Assembly (NCBI GenBank): GCA_964460185.1 | Contig: CAYWTM010000003.1 | Span: 1-64,000 of the forward strand | DNA: 64,000 nucleotides | Direction: 5' to 3' | Source: JAVJPJ01 sp040217295 | GTDB lineage: Bacteria > Pseudomonadota > Alphaproteobacteria > Rhodobacterales > Rhodobacteraceae | Shown here: positions 9,904-17,951 of the stretch, piece by piece | How positions within the stretch are numbered: position 1 is the stretch's first letter | How the letters are laid out: each line of letters starts with the position of its first letter | Program-made: the position numbers and the translations under genes | Notes under the pieces: model-generated | Told to the model about the DNA's origin: nothing | Database searches by the model: none | Seen by the model: only the letters and a program-made list of their open reading frames with translations

Positions 9904-10923
9904 ATGACCCGCACCATCGCTGCCCTTCTGGGGTCGACCATCGCCCTTTCCACCCTCACTGCCGCACAGGCGCAGGAGCTGAACCTCTATTCCTCGCGCC
10001 ACTACGACACCGACGAGCGGCTCTATTCCGATTTCACCGAGGCAACCGGCATCACGATCAACCGGATCGAAGGCAATGCCGACGAGCTGATCGCGCGGAT
10101 GCAGGCCGAGGGCGCGAACAGCCCCGCCGACGTATTCCTTACCGTCGACACCGTGCGCCTTGCCCGTGCGACCGACATGGGGCTGCTGCAGCCCGTCGAA
10201 AGCGCGGTTCTGGAAACCCGCGTGCCCGGCTACCTGCAAGATGACGGCAACCACTGGTTCGCCTTTTCGCAGCGCGCGCGGATCATCTTCTACGACCGCG
10301 ACGATGTGGCGAACCCGCCGCTGACCTACCAGGATCTGGCAAGCCCGGAATATGCCGGACAGGTCTGCATCCGGTCCTCTACCAACGTCTACACGCAGAA
10401 CATCACCGCCGCGCTGATCGCGCATCTGGGTGTCGAGGCCGTCGAGGATTGGGCGACCGCCGTGGTCGGCAATTTCGCCCGCGCGCCGCAGGGCGGAGAC
10501 ACCGACCAGCTGCGCGGCATCGTCTCGGGCGAATGCGACATCGCGATGTCGAACACCTATTACTTCTCGCGCATCATCCGCGAGGGCGATGACCAGATCT
10601 CGCCTGAACAGCTGGCGAATATCGGCTGGGTCTTTCCCAACCAGAACGACATCGGCGCGCATATGAACGTATCAGGCGGCGGCGTGGCGGCGAACGCGCC
10701 GAACCGCGACAACGCCGTGCTGTTCCTGGAATACCTCGCCTCGGATCAGGCGCAGCAGTATTTCTCGGCGGGCAATGACGAATATCCTGCCGTGCCGGGC
10801 GTGGGCCTGTCCCCGTCGGTCGCGGCGCTGGGGATCTTCCGCCCCGATGTGATCGACCTGTCCGAGATCGCGGGGAACGTCGGCATGGCGGTCGAGGTGC
10901 TGAACACAGCCGGGTGGGAATGA
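9904..10923 (+). CDS. Iron(III) ABC transporter, periplasmic binding protein (FbpA/FutA type)
   Basis: Binds ferric iron in the periplasm and delivers it to an inner-membrane permease. 339 aa with a signal peptide cleaved after AQA (residue 23). The mature protein begins QELNLYSSRHYDTDE, typical of the FbpA/FutA family, and keeps the iron-ligand pair Tyr219-Tyr220 in SNTYYFSR. GGAG precedes the start. A strong hairpin terminator follows. The cognate permease lies downstream in the opposite direction rather than in the same operon, and no ATPase gene is present nearby. Confidence 0.92.
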   Translation: MTRTIAALLGSTIALSTLTAAQAQELNLYSSRHYDTDERLYSDFTEATGITINRIEGNADELIARMQAEGANSPADVFLTVDTVRLARATDMGLLQPVESAVLETRVPGYLQDDGNHWFAFSQRARIIFYDRDDVANPPLTYQDLASPEYAGQVCIRSSTNVYTQNITAALIAHLGVEAVEDWATAVVGNFARAPQGGDTDQLRGIVSGECDIAMSNTYYFSRIIREGDDQISPEQLANIGWVFPNQNDIGAHMNVSGGGVAANAPNRDNAVLFLEYLASDQAQQYFSAGNDEYPAVPGVGLSPSVAALGIFRPDVIDLSEIAGNVGMAVEVLNTAGWE

Positions 10924-10954
10924 TCCCCGGCGGGGTATGACGACATAAAATGGC

Positions 10955-10984
10955 AACGGGCGCTCCGCAGCGGGCGCCCGTTTT
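10955..10984 (+). terminator. Rho-independent terminator after the iron-binding protein gene
   Basis: AACGGGCGC and GCGCCCGTT form a perfect 9-bp stem with a 10-base loop, and the second arm runs into TTTTG. It lies 31 bases after the stop codon. The rest of the spacer to 11143 holds only GC-rich sequence with further short inverted repeats and no gene I can support. Confidence 0.85.
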
Positions 10985-11143
10985 GCGTTTGGGAGGATAG
11001 GCGATGCACGGCGGCTTCGCCCTTGTTCCGCGCAGGCCCGGAGGCCGAGGTCGGTCCGGGGCTCAAGGTGGAGTTTCGCCGTGCCGTGCACCGAGGTCCG
11101 GCAAGGGCCGGAATCCAGGCTCGGAACCAGCAGAACGCCCCCC

Positions 11144-12838
11144 CTACACCCCCCGCCGCATCTGCCCCTGCGCCGCGTCGACCGCGTTGCGTGTCGGGCG
11201 GCTTTCGCGCCCGATGCTCCAGCACAGGATCGCCACGGGGATCAGGCCCACGGCTCCGATCACCAGGCTGGGGACGGCGGCCTCGGCCAGCCGTTCGTCC
11301 GAGGCGAGACGGTGGGCCTGCACCGCGAGCGTGTCATAATTGAACGGCCTCAGGATCAGCGTGGCGGGCAGTTCCTTCATCACGTCGACGAACACGATCA
11401 GAAGCGCCGTCAGGATCGAGGGCTGTAGGATCGGCATGTGGATGCGCCGCAGCATCGGCGTCGGGCCGTGGCCCAGCGTCCGGGCGACGGCATCGACGCT
11501 CGGGTTCACCGTGGCTAGGCCGGATTCATAGGTGTTCAGCGCCACCGCCATGAAACGCGCCATGTAGGCCATGATCATCAGCCAGATGGAGCCGGTGATC
11601 AGCAGGCCGGTATCGATGCCGAAATTCGCTTCCATCACCCGGTCCAGCGCGTTGTCGAAGGCCGCGAAGGGAAACAGCAGGCCCACGGCGATCACGCCGC
11701 CCGGCACGGCATAGCCGATGCCCGCGATCCGCAATGCGGTCTGGGAACTGCGGGTGGGGTGCAGCCGCGCGTTGAAGCCCAGCGTGATGGCTGCCGCGAC
11801 GGTCAGAACGGCGGCGATACCGGCCAGCGTCAGGGAATGCTGGAGGAAGCCGAGATAGCGCGGCGAGAACAGGATCTGGGCTGACCCCGAGGCCAGCGAG
11901 ACCAGGATGGCGGTAGGCACAAGAAAGCCGAAGAAGACCGGCAGGCCACAGATCATGATGGCCCCCAAGGCGGCGCGACCGCGCAGCCGCACCGGTTCCA
12001 TCCGTTCGAACCGGCGCCCGGCGTCGTGGTGGCGCAAGTGGCGGCGCTGGCCGCGTTCCAGCGTGGCCAAGGCCAGCGCCACGACCAGCAGGCACAGGGC
12101 CAGTTGCGCGGCCGCCGCCCGGTCGAACAGGCCGAACCAGCTGACATAGATGCCGGTGGCGAAAGTCTGGACACCGAAATAGGCGGTGGTGCCGTAGTCG
12201 GCCAGCGTCTCCATCAGCGCGAGCAGCACGCCGCCCGCGATGGCTGGCCGCGCGACCGGCACCGAGACACGGAAGAAGGCGCCCCAGGGGCCCTGTCCCA
12301 GCGTGCGAGCCGCGATATAGGCGGTTGCGGACTGCCGCAGGAAAGCCGCGCGCGCCAGCAGGTAGACGTAAGGGTAAAGCACGAGGATCAGCATCGCAGC
12401 CGCCCCGCCGAGGCTGCGGATCTCGGGGAACCAGTAGTCGCGCGGGCCCCAGCCGGTAAGATCGCGCAGCGTCGACTGGACCCAGCCGGGATGGTCGAGC
12501 AGGTCGGTATAGGCATAGGCCAGCACGTAGGCCGGGTAGGTCAGCGGCAGGGCCAGCGCAACCTCGAACAGGCGACGGCCGGGAAAGCGGGTGGCGGTGA
12601 CAAGCCACGCGGTCGAGGTTCCGATCACGGCTGTGCCGATGCCCACGATCACGACCAGCAGCGCGGTGGTGCCTGCATAGCGCGGAAGCACCGTGCGCGC
12701 GAGGCTCTCCAGCGTGCCGATGCCGCCGGTGAGCGCGGCCACCGCGACCGCTGCCATCGGCAGGAGGCACAAGCCTGCGGTAAGCCATGCCAGCGCGGTC
12801 AGGCGGCGCGGATGGTAGGATCGGGCGCGGTGGGCCAT
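11144..12838 (-). CDS. Iron(III) ABC transporter permease (FbpB/AfuB type), two fused permease domains
   Basis: 564 aa, with about twelve hydrophobic helices in two homologous halves. Each half has a cytoplasmic EAA-type loop: ARTLGQGPWGAFFRVSVPVA in the first and ARTLGHGPTPMLRRIHMPIL in the second. This two-domain form is typical of ferric iron permeases. I start at the ATG at 12838; a TTG two codons upstream is also possible, and neither has a clear ribosome-binding site. It converges on the iron-binding protein gene. The ATP-binding subunit is not in the window, so it must be supplied from elsewhere. Confidence 0.9.
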   Translation of the reverse strand: MAHRARSYHPRRLTALAWLTAGLCLLPMAAVAVAALTGGIGTLESLARTVLPRYAGTTALLVVIVGIGTAVIGTSTAWLVTATRFPGRRLFEVALALPLTYPAYVLAYAYTDLLDHPGWVQSTLRDLTGWGPRDYWFPEIRSLGGAAAMLILVLYPYVYLLARAAFLRQSATAYIAARTLGQGPWGAFFRVSVPVARPAIAGGVLLALMETLADYGTTAYFGVQTFATGIYVSWFGLFDRAAAAQLALCLLVVALALATLERGQRRHLRHHDAGRRFERMEPVRLRGRAALGAIMICGLPVFFGFLVPTAILVSLASGSAQILFSPRYLGFLQHSLTLAGIAAVLTVAAAITLGFNARLHPTRSSQTALRIAGIGYAVPGGVIAVGLLFPFAAFDNALDRVMEANFGIDTGLLITGSIWLMIMAYMARFMAVALNTYESGLATVNPSVDAVARTLGHGPTPMLRRIHMPILQPSILTALLIVFVDVMKELPATLILRPFNYDTLAVQAHRLASDERLAEAAVPSLVIGAVGLIPVAILCWSIGRESRPTRNAVDAAQGQMRRGV

Positions 12839-12945
12839 CGGCAAGGGCTTTCGGGCGGTCAGTCAATCCGACACCTTTTGTCGGGATTTCCCGCGAATGC
12901 AAGCGACCGGGCGACCGGTGGGCGGCTCTGTCGCAAAAGCTTCAC

Positions 12946-12981
12946 TTGTCTTCATGCCTTGATTCTGTATTTCGAGAAATA
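12946..12981 (+). promoter_or_regulatory. Promoter and ArsR operator of the arsenic operon; probably leaderless start
   Basis: A -35-like TTGTCT at 12946-12951 is followed after 16 bases by TATTTC at 12968-12973. The latter is the left arm of a perfect palindrome TATTTC-GA-GAAATA (12968-12981) whose last base is the A of the arsR start codon. A repressor bound here would cover the -10 region and the start site. The expected transcription start falls at about 12979-12982, so the mRNA may be leaderless; no good ribosome-binding site is present. ArsR binding is inferred from position and symmetry. Confidence 0.6.
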
Positions 12982-13820
12982 TGGAAATTAAGCTTACAGA
13001 TCGATTCACCGCCCTGAGCCATCCGGCCCGTCTGGATGTCGTGCAACTGCTCATCCGCCGCTATCCCGACCGCGTGCCGGCGGGCGAGATCGCCATGGCC
13101 CTTGGATTGAAGCGCAACACGCTCAGTGCCTACCTGGCCGACCTGGTGCAGGCGGACCTGATCACGCGCGATCGGGCCGGAACGTCGCTGCGCTACGGCG
13201 CGGACATGGCCGGCCTGCGCGAGATGACCGAAACCCTGTTGCGGGATTGTTGCCGCGGTCGGGCAGATCTCTGCCCGCCAGGTGTCTTTCCCGACCTCAT
13301 CGGAGACCCATCCATGTCCGACCGACGCTATCTGGTCCTGTTCATCTGCACCGGGAATTCCGCCCGGTCGATCTTTGCCGAAACCCTGCTGCGCGACATG
13401 GCGGGCGACCGGTTCGAAGTGTTTTCCGCAGGGACGCTGCCACAGTCCGAGCTGAACCCGATGGCGGTGCAGATGCTGCGCGCCAAGGGTCATGACACCG
13501 CAGGATTGCGGTCGAAGAACCTGTCCGAGTTCCAGGGCGTCGAGGCACCCGGGTTCGACTTCGTCTTCACCGTCTGCGACCGCGCTGCGAACGAGGCCTG
13601 TCCGCCATGGCCGGGGCAGCCGATGTCGGCGCATTGGAGCACGCCTGATCCGGTCAAGGCCGAGGGCACCGAGGCCGAGCGGATGCTGGCCTTTCAGAAT
13701 GCCTACGGGATGCTGCGCAACCGGATCCTCGCTTTCACGGCGCTGCCACTGGACACGTTGGACCGCATGTCGCTGCAGCACGCGCTGGACCGCATTGCAA
13801 CGGGGGAAACGGAACAATGA
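12981..13820 (+). CDS. ArsR repressor fused to arsenate reductase / low-molecular-weight phosphatase domain
   Basis: 279 aa with two domains. Residues 1-105 are an ArsR-type winged helix (ALSHPARLDVVQLL, LKRNTLSAYLADL) followed by Cys90, Cys91 and Cys98. That spacing matches the C-terminal As(III) site known for the Acidithiobacillus ferrooxidans type of ArsR. Residues 112-279 are a LMW-PTP/ArsC domain with the active loop CTGNSARS (Cys123, Arg129) and a C-terminal DPV-containing segment. The fusion couples sensing with arsenate handling. An internal ATG at 13314 with GGAG eight bases upstream could yield the reductase domain alone. It overlaps the next gene by ATGA. Confidence 0.92.
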   Translation: MEIKLTDRFTALSHPARLDVVQLLIRRYPDRVPAGEIAMALGLKRNTLSAYLADLVQADLITRDRAGTSLRYGADMAGLREMTETLLRDCCRGRADLCPPGVFPDLIGDPSMSDRRYLVLFICTGNSARSIFAETLLRDMAGDRFEVFSAGTLPQSELNPMAVQMLRAKGHDTAGLRSKNLSEFQGVEAPGFDFVFTVCDRAANEACPPWPGQPMSAHWSTPDPVKAEGTEAERMLAFQNAYGMLRNRILAFTALPLDTLDRMSLQHALDRIATGETEQ

Positions 13821-14815
13821 CCACCTATGCGCTGAACGGACTGGGCCGGATCGGCAAGCTGGCGCTGCGACCGCTGCTGGAACGGGGCGCGACCATCGCC
13901 TGGCTGAACGACGCGGTGGGCGATCCGGCGATGCATGCGCATCTGCTGGAATTCGACACAGTACACGGGCGTTGGCGGGCCGATATCGCTTCCGATTCCG
14001 ATAGTATCACCATCGATGGCACACGCCTGCCGGTCTTCAACGAGCGCGACCCCGCCAAGCTGCCGCTGGACGGTGTGGACGTGATCATCGACTGCACCGG
14101 CGTGTTCAAGACCGCCGCCAAGATCCAGCCCTATTTCGATGCGGGCGTAAAACGGGTGGTGGTCAGCGCCCCGGTCAAGGACGGGGGTGCGGCGAATATC
14201 GTCTATGGCGTGAATCACGGCATTTATGATCCTGACCAGCACCGGATCGTCACGGCGGCCAGTTGCACGACCAACTGCCTGGCCCCGGTGGTCAAGGTCA
14301 TCCACGAGGCGCTGGGCATCAAGCATGGCTCGATCACGACGATCCATGACGTGACCAACACCCAGACCATCGTCGATCGCCCTGCCAAGGATCTGCGCCG
14401 GGCGCGGTCTGCCCTCAACAGCCTGATTCCGACCACCACCGGCAGCGCTACGGCGATCACGCTGATCTACCCCGAACTCAAGGGCAAGCTGAACGGCCAC
14501 GCGGTGCGGGTGCCGCTGCTGAATGCCTCGCTGACGGATTGCGTGTTCGAGGTGGAGCGCGCGACGACGGCGCAGGAGGTGAACGCGCTGTTCAAGGTCG
14601 CAACCGAAGGGCCGCTGGCCGGTATCCTCGGCTACGAGGAACGGCCGCTGGTCAGCGCGGACTACGTCAATGACACGCGGTCCGGTATCGTCGATGCGCC
14701 CTCGACCATGGTCATCAACGGCACCCAGGTGAAAGTCTATGTCTGGTACGACAACGAGATGGGCTATGCGCACCGGCTGGTCGATGTGGCGCTGATGGTG
14801 GGCGCTGCCCCATGA
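13817..14815 (+). CDS. Glyceraldehyde-3-phosphate dehydrogenase, arsenic-resistance type
   Basis: 332 aa, with an N-terminal Rossmann loop NGLGRIGKLA, catalytic Cys150 in AASCTTNCLAP and His176 in TTIHDVTNTQ. In ars operons such enzymes use arsenate in place of phosphate to make 1-arseno-3-phosphoglycerate, which the neighbouring ArsJ exports. The position between an ArsR-ArsC fusion and arsJ, with 4-bp overlaps at both ends, supports that role rather than central glycolysis. The substrate preference itself is inferred from context. Confidence 0.9.
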   Translation: MTTYALNGLGRIGKLALRPLLERGATIAWLNDAVGDPAMHAHLLEFDTVHGRWRADIASDSDSITIDGTRLPVFNERDPAKLPLDGVDVIIDCTGVFKTAAKIQPYFDAGVKRVVVSAPVKDGGAANIVYGVNHGIYDPDQHRIVTAASCTTNCLAPVVKVIHEALGIKHGSITTIHDVTNTQTIVDRPAKDLRRARSALNSLIPTTTGSATAITLIYPELKGKLNGHAVRVPLLNASLTDCVFEVERATTAQEVNALFKVATEGPLAGILGYEERPLVSADYVNDTRSGIVDAPSTMVINGTQVKVYVWYDNEMGYAHRLVDVALMVGAAP

Positions 14816-16068
14816 GCGACAGCGCAGCGCGGCCAGAGGGTTTCGCCGCCTATATCGCGGTCACGGCCGCCTACTGGGCCTTCATGCTGACCGATGGCGC
14901 GCTCAGGATGCTGGTGCTGCTGCATTTCCACACGCTGGGTTTTTCGCCGGTCCAGCTGGCGTATCTGTTCATCCTCTACGAGGTGGCCGGCATCGTCACG
15001 AACCTGAGTGCCGGCTGGATCGCGGCGCGGTTCGGCCTGACCTCGACGCTTTATGTCGGGCTGGGGGTGCAGATCGTGGCCTTGCTGGCCCTGACACAGC
15101 TGGATCCGGCCTGGGGCGTCACGGCGTCGGTGGTTTTCGTGATGTGCGTTCAGGGACTGTCGGGTGTGGCCAAGGACCTGGCCAAGATGTCGTCGAAATC
15201 CGCCGTCAAGCTGTTGGCGCCCAAGGCGGATGGCGCCTTGTTCCGATGGGTGGCGCTACTGACCGGATCCAAGAACGCGGTGAAGGGGCTTGGCTTCTTG
15301 CTGGGCGCGGTTGCGCTGGCCCTGTTCGGTTTCGTGCCGTCGGTTCTGGGCATGGCCCTGCTTTTGTCGGTGGTGCTGGTGGCCATCGCGCTCAAGATGC
15401 CGGCCGGACTGCCCGCGGGACGCAAAGGGGTAAGGTTTCAGGAGGTCTTTTCGAAATCGGCCAATGTGAACTGGCTGAGCGCGGCGCGCGTGTTTCTGTT
15501 CGGCGCACGCGATGTGTGGTTCGTCGTCGGCATCCCGATCTATTTCTACGCCGTTCTGTCGGATGGGTCACAGGCCGGAAACCGCGCGGCCTTTTTCATG
15601 ATCGGCAGCTTCATGGCGGTCTGGATCATGCTTTACGGCGCCGTTCAGGCCAATGCCCCCAGGATCTTGCGCGCCCGGTCGCGCGACGAGGGCGCCTTGA
15701 TCCGGGCCGCCTGGGTTTGGTGTGCCGCGTTGGCGCTTGTGCCGGCGGCCCTGGCCGGGCTGGTGATCTGGGCCGGGTCGCCCGCGCCCTGGCTGACCGC
15801 GACCCTTGTGGCGGGCCTGTTGGCGTTCGGCGCGATTTTCGCGGTGAATTCCGCGTTGCATTCCTACCTGATCCTGAGCTTCACACAGGCCGAACGGGTG
15901 ACGATGGATGTGGGATTCTACTACATGGCCAACGCCGCTGGCCGGCTGGTCGGCACGCTGATGTCCGGTGTCAGCTATCAGGCTGGTGGCCTGCCGGCAT
16001 GCCTTGCAACGGCGGCCCTGTTTCTGACGATCAGCGCCTTGACCGCGCGACGCTTGCGGGCTGCCTAG
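14812..16068 (+). CDS. arsJ: ArsJ-type MFS exporter of 1-arseno-3-phosphoglycerate
   Basis: 418 aa, with about eleven to twelve hydrophobic helices. It opens with FAAYIAVTAAYWAFMLTDGA and contains VVFVMCVQGLSGVAKDLAKM and KSAVKLL, characteristic of the ArsJ group. It is expected to extrude the unstable arsenylated 3-phosphoglycerate made by the preceding GAPDH. The start codon overlaps the GAPDH stop (ATGA). The stop shares the palindrome CTAG with the stop of the convergent TetR gene. Confidence 0.88.
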   Translation: MSDSAARPEGFAAYIAVTAAYWAFMLTDGALRMLVLLHFHTLGFSPVQLAYLFILYEVAGIVTNLSAGWIAARFGLTSTLYVGLGVQIVALLALTQLDPAWGVTASVVFVMCVQGLSGVAKDLAKMSSKSAVKLLAPKADGALFRWVALLTGSKNAVKGLGFLLGAVALALFGFVPSVLGMALLLSVVLVAIALKMPAGLPAGRKGVRFQEVFSKSANVNWLSAARVFLFGARDVWFVVGIPIYFYAVLSDGSQAGNRAAFFMIGSFMAVWIMLYGAVQANAPRILRARSRDEGALIRAAWVWCAALALVPAALAGLVIWAGSPAPWLTATLVAGLLAFGAIFAVNSALHSYLILSFTQAERVTMDVGFYYMANAAGRLVGTLMSGVSYQAGGLPACLATAALFLTISALTARRLRAA

Positions 16069-16685
16069 CGTCGCGGTGGCAGGAAAGACGCCGAGACGAG
16101 GCGCAGATAGTCGTCTTCGTTCACGGTGATCTTGGTGTCTTCGGCCTTGCCATCAAGCGACAGGAAAGAATGCCCGTGAACCGAGCACCATAAGGCATAA
16201 GCGCGCCCGTTGACCTCTGGGCTGTCGGGCGGCAACTGCAGGTGATCTGCCACCACACCGATGACGATGGCAAAGGTGCACTGACCCATTTCGGCCAGTT
16301 CCGGATCATCGGCGTGACTTTCCGTCAGGCCGAACATGACCCGGAAAACGCCCGGTTCGCTGCGGGCGAAATCCACGTAGGCCTTCCCGATCGCCACGAC
16401 ACGCTCAAGGCTGCCGGCGGGGTAGGCGTCTGCGGCGGTCTGCAGGTCGATGCGCATGCGTTCCATCGCCAGCATGACCACCCCGCGCAGGATGTCGTCG
16501 CGGTCCTTGAAGTGCTTGTAGGGCGCGGCCGTGCTGACGCCCGCAAGGCGGCAGGCCTCCGCGATGGAGAACCCGTCGGGCCCATGGCGTTCCACAAGCT
16601 GGCGGACAGCCTCGAGCAACTGACCCTTCAGATCGCCATGATGATAGTTTTTCTTGGCCTCGATCAGGGGCTTGGCATCGCTCAT
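16065..16685 (-). CDS. TetR/AcrR family repressor
   Basis: 206 aa. The N-terminal helix-turn-helix covers about residues 39-62, with FSIAEACRLAGVSTAAPYKHF, followed by a helical ligand-binding domain of the type common in alphaproteobacterial TetR proteins (ALWCSVHGHSFLSLDG). It is divergent from the RND efflux pair, with a 38-bp dyad operator between them, so it most likely represses the pump genes and itself until it binds an efflux substrate. No clear ribosome-binding site precedes the ATG at 16685. Confidence 0.92.
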   Translation of the reverse strand: MSDAKPLIEAKKNYHHGDLKGQLLEAVRQLVERHGPDGFSIAEACRLAGVSTAAPYKHFKDRDDILRGVVMLAMERMRIDLQTAADAYPAGSLERVVAIGKAYVDFARSEPGVFRVMFGLTESHADDPELAEMGQCTFAIVIGVVADHLQLPPDSPEVNGRAYALWCSVHGHSFLSLDGKAEDTKITVNEDDYLRLVSASFLPPRR

Positions 16686-16715
16686 TTACGGCTCGGTTCA
16701 AATTTTCCGTTGACT

Positions 16716-16753
16716 AAGTTAGCGACGCAAACATATGTAAGCAACGCTAACTT
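16716..16753. promoter_or_regulatory. TetR operator overlapping the efflux-pump promoter
   Basis: The outer arms AAGTTAGCG (16716-16724) and CGCTAACTT (16745-16753) are perfect 9-base inverted repeats. They share their dyad axis with the inner palindrome ACATATGT (16731-16738); 15 of 19 positions pair across the whole site. A -35-like TTGACT (16710-16715) precedes it, and a weak -10 (TATGTA at 16734-16739) lies inside it, so a bound repressor would block the promoter of the pump genes. Confidence 0.8.
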
Positions 16754-16775
16754 CAAAAGTGGAACGGGACGGGTC

Positions 16776-17951
16776 ATGGTCGACGATACCACAAGACAGC
16801 AGCACGCGCCCTGGCGTCGTATCACGACCGGGGTCGGGCGGATGGCCGTGACCTTGGCGTTCGTAGGTGTCGCGGTCGGCGCAGGTGTGATGGCACATGG
16901 GGCGCTCAGCGCCCGTGCGGTCCAAGGCGACGGACCGCTGCCCGCCCCCCGAACCAGCATTGTGCCGCAGGTTTTGCACATGGAGCACACCATAAGCCTT
17001 GAGCGCCGCTTCACCGGTCAGTTCGAAGCCCCGCAAGAAGTCGCGCTCGCCTTCGAGGAGGGCGGCACCATCGCCACGGTTCTGGTCCGCGAGGGCGATC
17101 GCGTAGAGGCCGGTGTCGTCGTTGCAACGCTGGATACCCGATTGCTAGATGCCGACCGGGTCAGGCTCCAGGCTTCGCGTGCGGCGCTTGCGGCACAGGT
17201 GGAACTGGCGCGGCGCACCAACGACCGGCAAACGGCGCTGCTGGCCGAAGGGCATGTGACCCGACAGCGCGTCGATGAGACCTCGTTGCAACTGGCACAG
17301 CTAAACGCCTCGATCGCGGAAATCGATGCCGGGATCGCGGCGCTGGATGTGCGTTTGTCGAAAGCCGAAATTCGGGCCCCGTTTGCAGGCGTGATCGGTG
17401 CGCGCGTGCTTGACGCAGGGGCGGTCGCGGGTCCCGGTGCGGCCGTCGTGACCCTGCTCGAGGGGGGGCCTGCCCGGTTCCGGGTCGGGTTGGCCCCCGA
17501 TCTGGCCGCACGCCTCGTCCCTGGCATCATGGTCGAGATCGAAACCGCGTCCGGGCCACTTGCGGCACGTCTGGCCCGACTGACGCCGGATCTGGATGCG
17601 ACCACCCGCACCCGCGTGGCCCTTTTCGACCTTGCACAATCCGCCGTGGCTCCGCCGTCGCGTACCACTGGCGAAGTCGTCATCAGTGATGAGATCACGG
17701 CCGAAGGGGCCTGGGTGCCGGTATCCGCGCTGCGCCAGGGGCCGCGCGGATCATGGGTTATTCTGACGGTCGACGGAACCGGGGATGGCGCGACCATTCA
17801 GGTGGAGGCGGCAGAGGTCCTGCATCTCGATGCGGACCGTGCCTTTGTCCGGGGCAGTTTCGCAGACGGAACCTTGTTCGTGCCGGCCGGAAATCACCGG
17901 ATCGTTCCGGGGGAACGCGTGCGCGTCATCTCCGTCGCGGAGGCGGGATGA
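16776..17951 (+). CDS. RND efflux membrane fusion (periplasmic adaptor) protein
   Basis: 391 aa. An N-terminal hydrophobic segment (about residues 22-45) is followed by a barrel-sandwich half (FEEGGTIATVLVREGDRVEAG), a coiled hairpin rich in Gln and Leu, then the second lipoyl half (KAEIRAPFAGVIGARVLDAG) and beta-barrel domains. It links the inner-membrane pump to an outer-membrane channel. I start it at the ATG at 16776; the frame is open further upstream, but that part lies across the operator and the divergent gene. The stop overlaps the RND gene start (ATGA). Confidence 0.9.
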   Translation: MVDDTTRQQHAPWRRITTGVGRMAVTLAFVGVAVGAGVMAHGALSARAVQGDGPLPAPRTSIVPQVLHMEHTISLERRFTGQFEAPQEVALAFEEGGTIATVLVREGDRVEAGVVVATLDTRLLDADRVRLQASRAALAAQVELARRTNDRQTALLAEGHVTRQRVDETSLQLAQLNASIAEIDAGIAALDVRLSKAEIRAPFAGVIGARVLDAGAVAGPGAAVVTLLEGGPARFRVGLAPDLAARLVPGIMVEIETASGPLAARLARLTPDLDATTRTRVALFDLAQSAVAPPSRTTGEVVISDEITAEGAWVPVSALRQGPRGSWVILTVDGTGDGATIQVEAAEVLHLDADRAFVRGSFADGTLFVPAGNHRIVPGERVRVISVAEAG

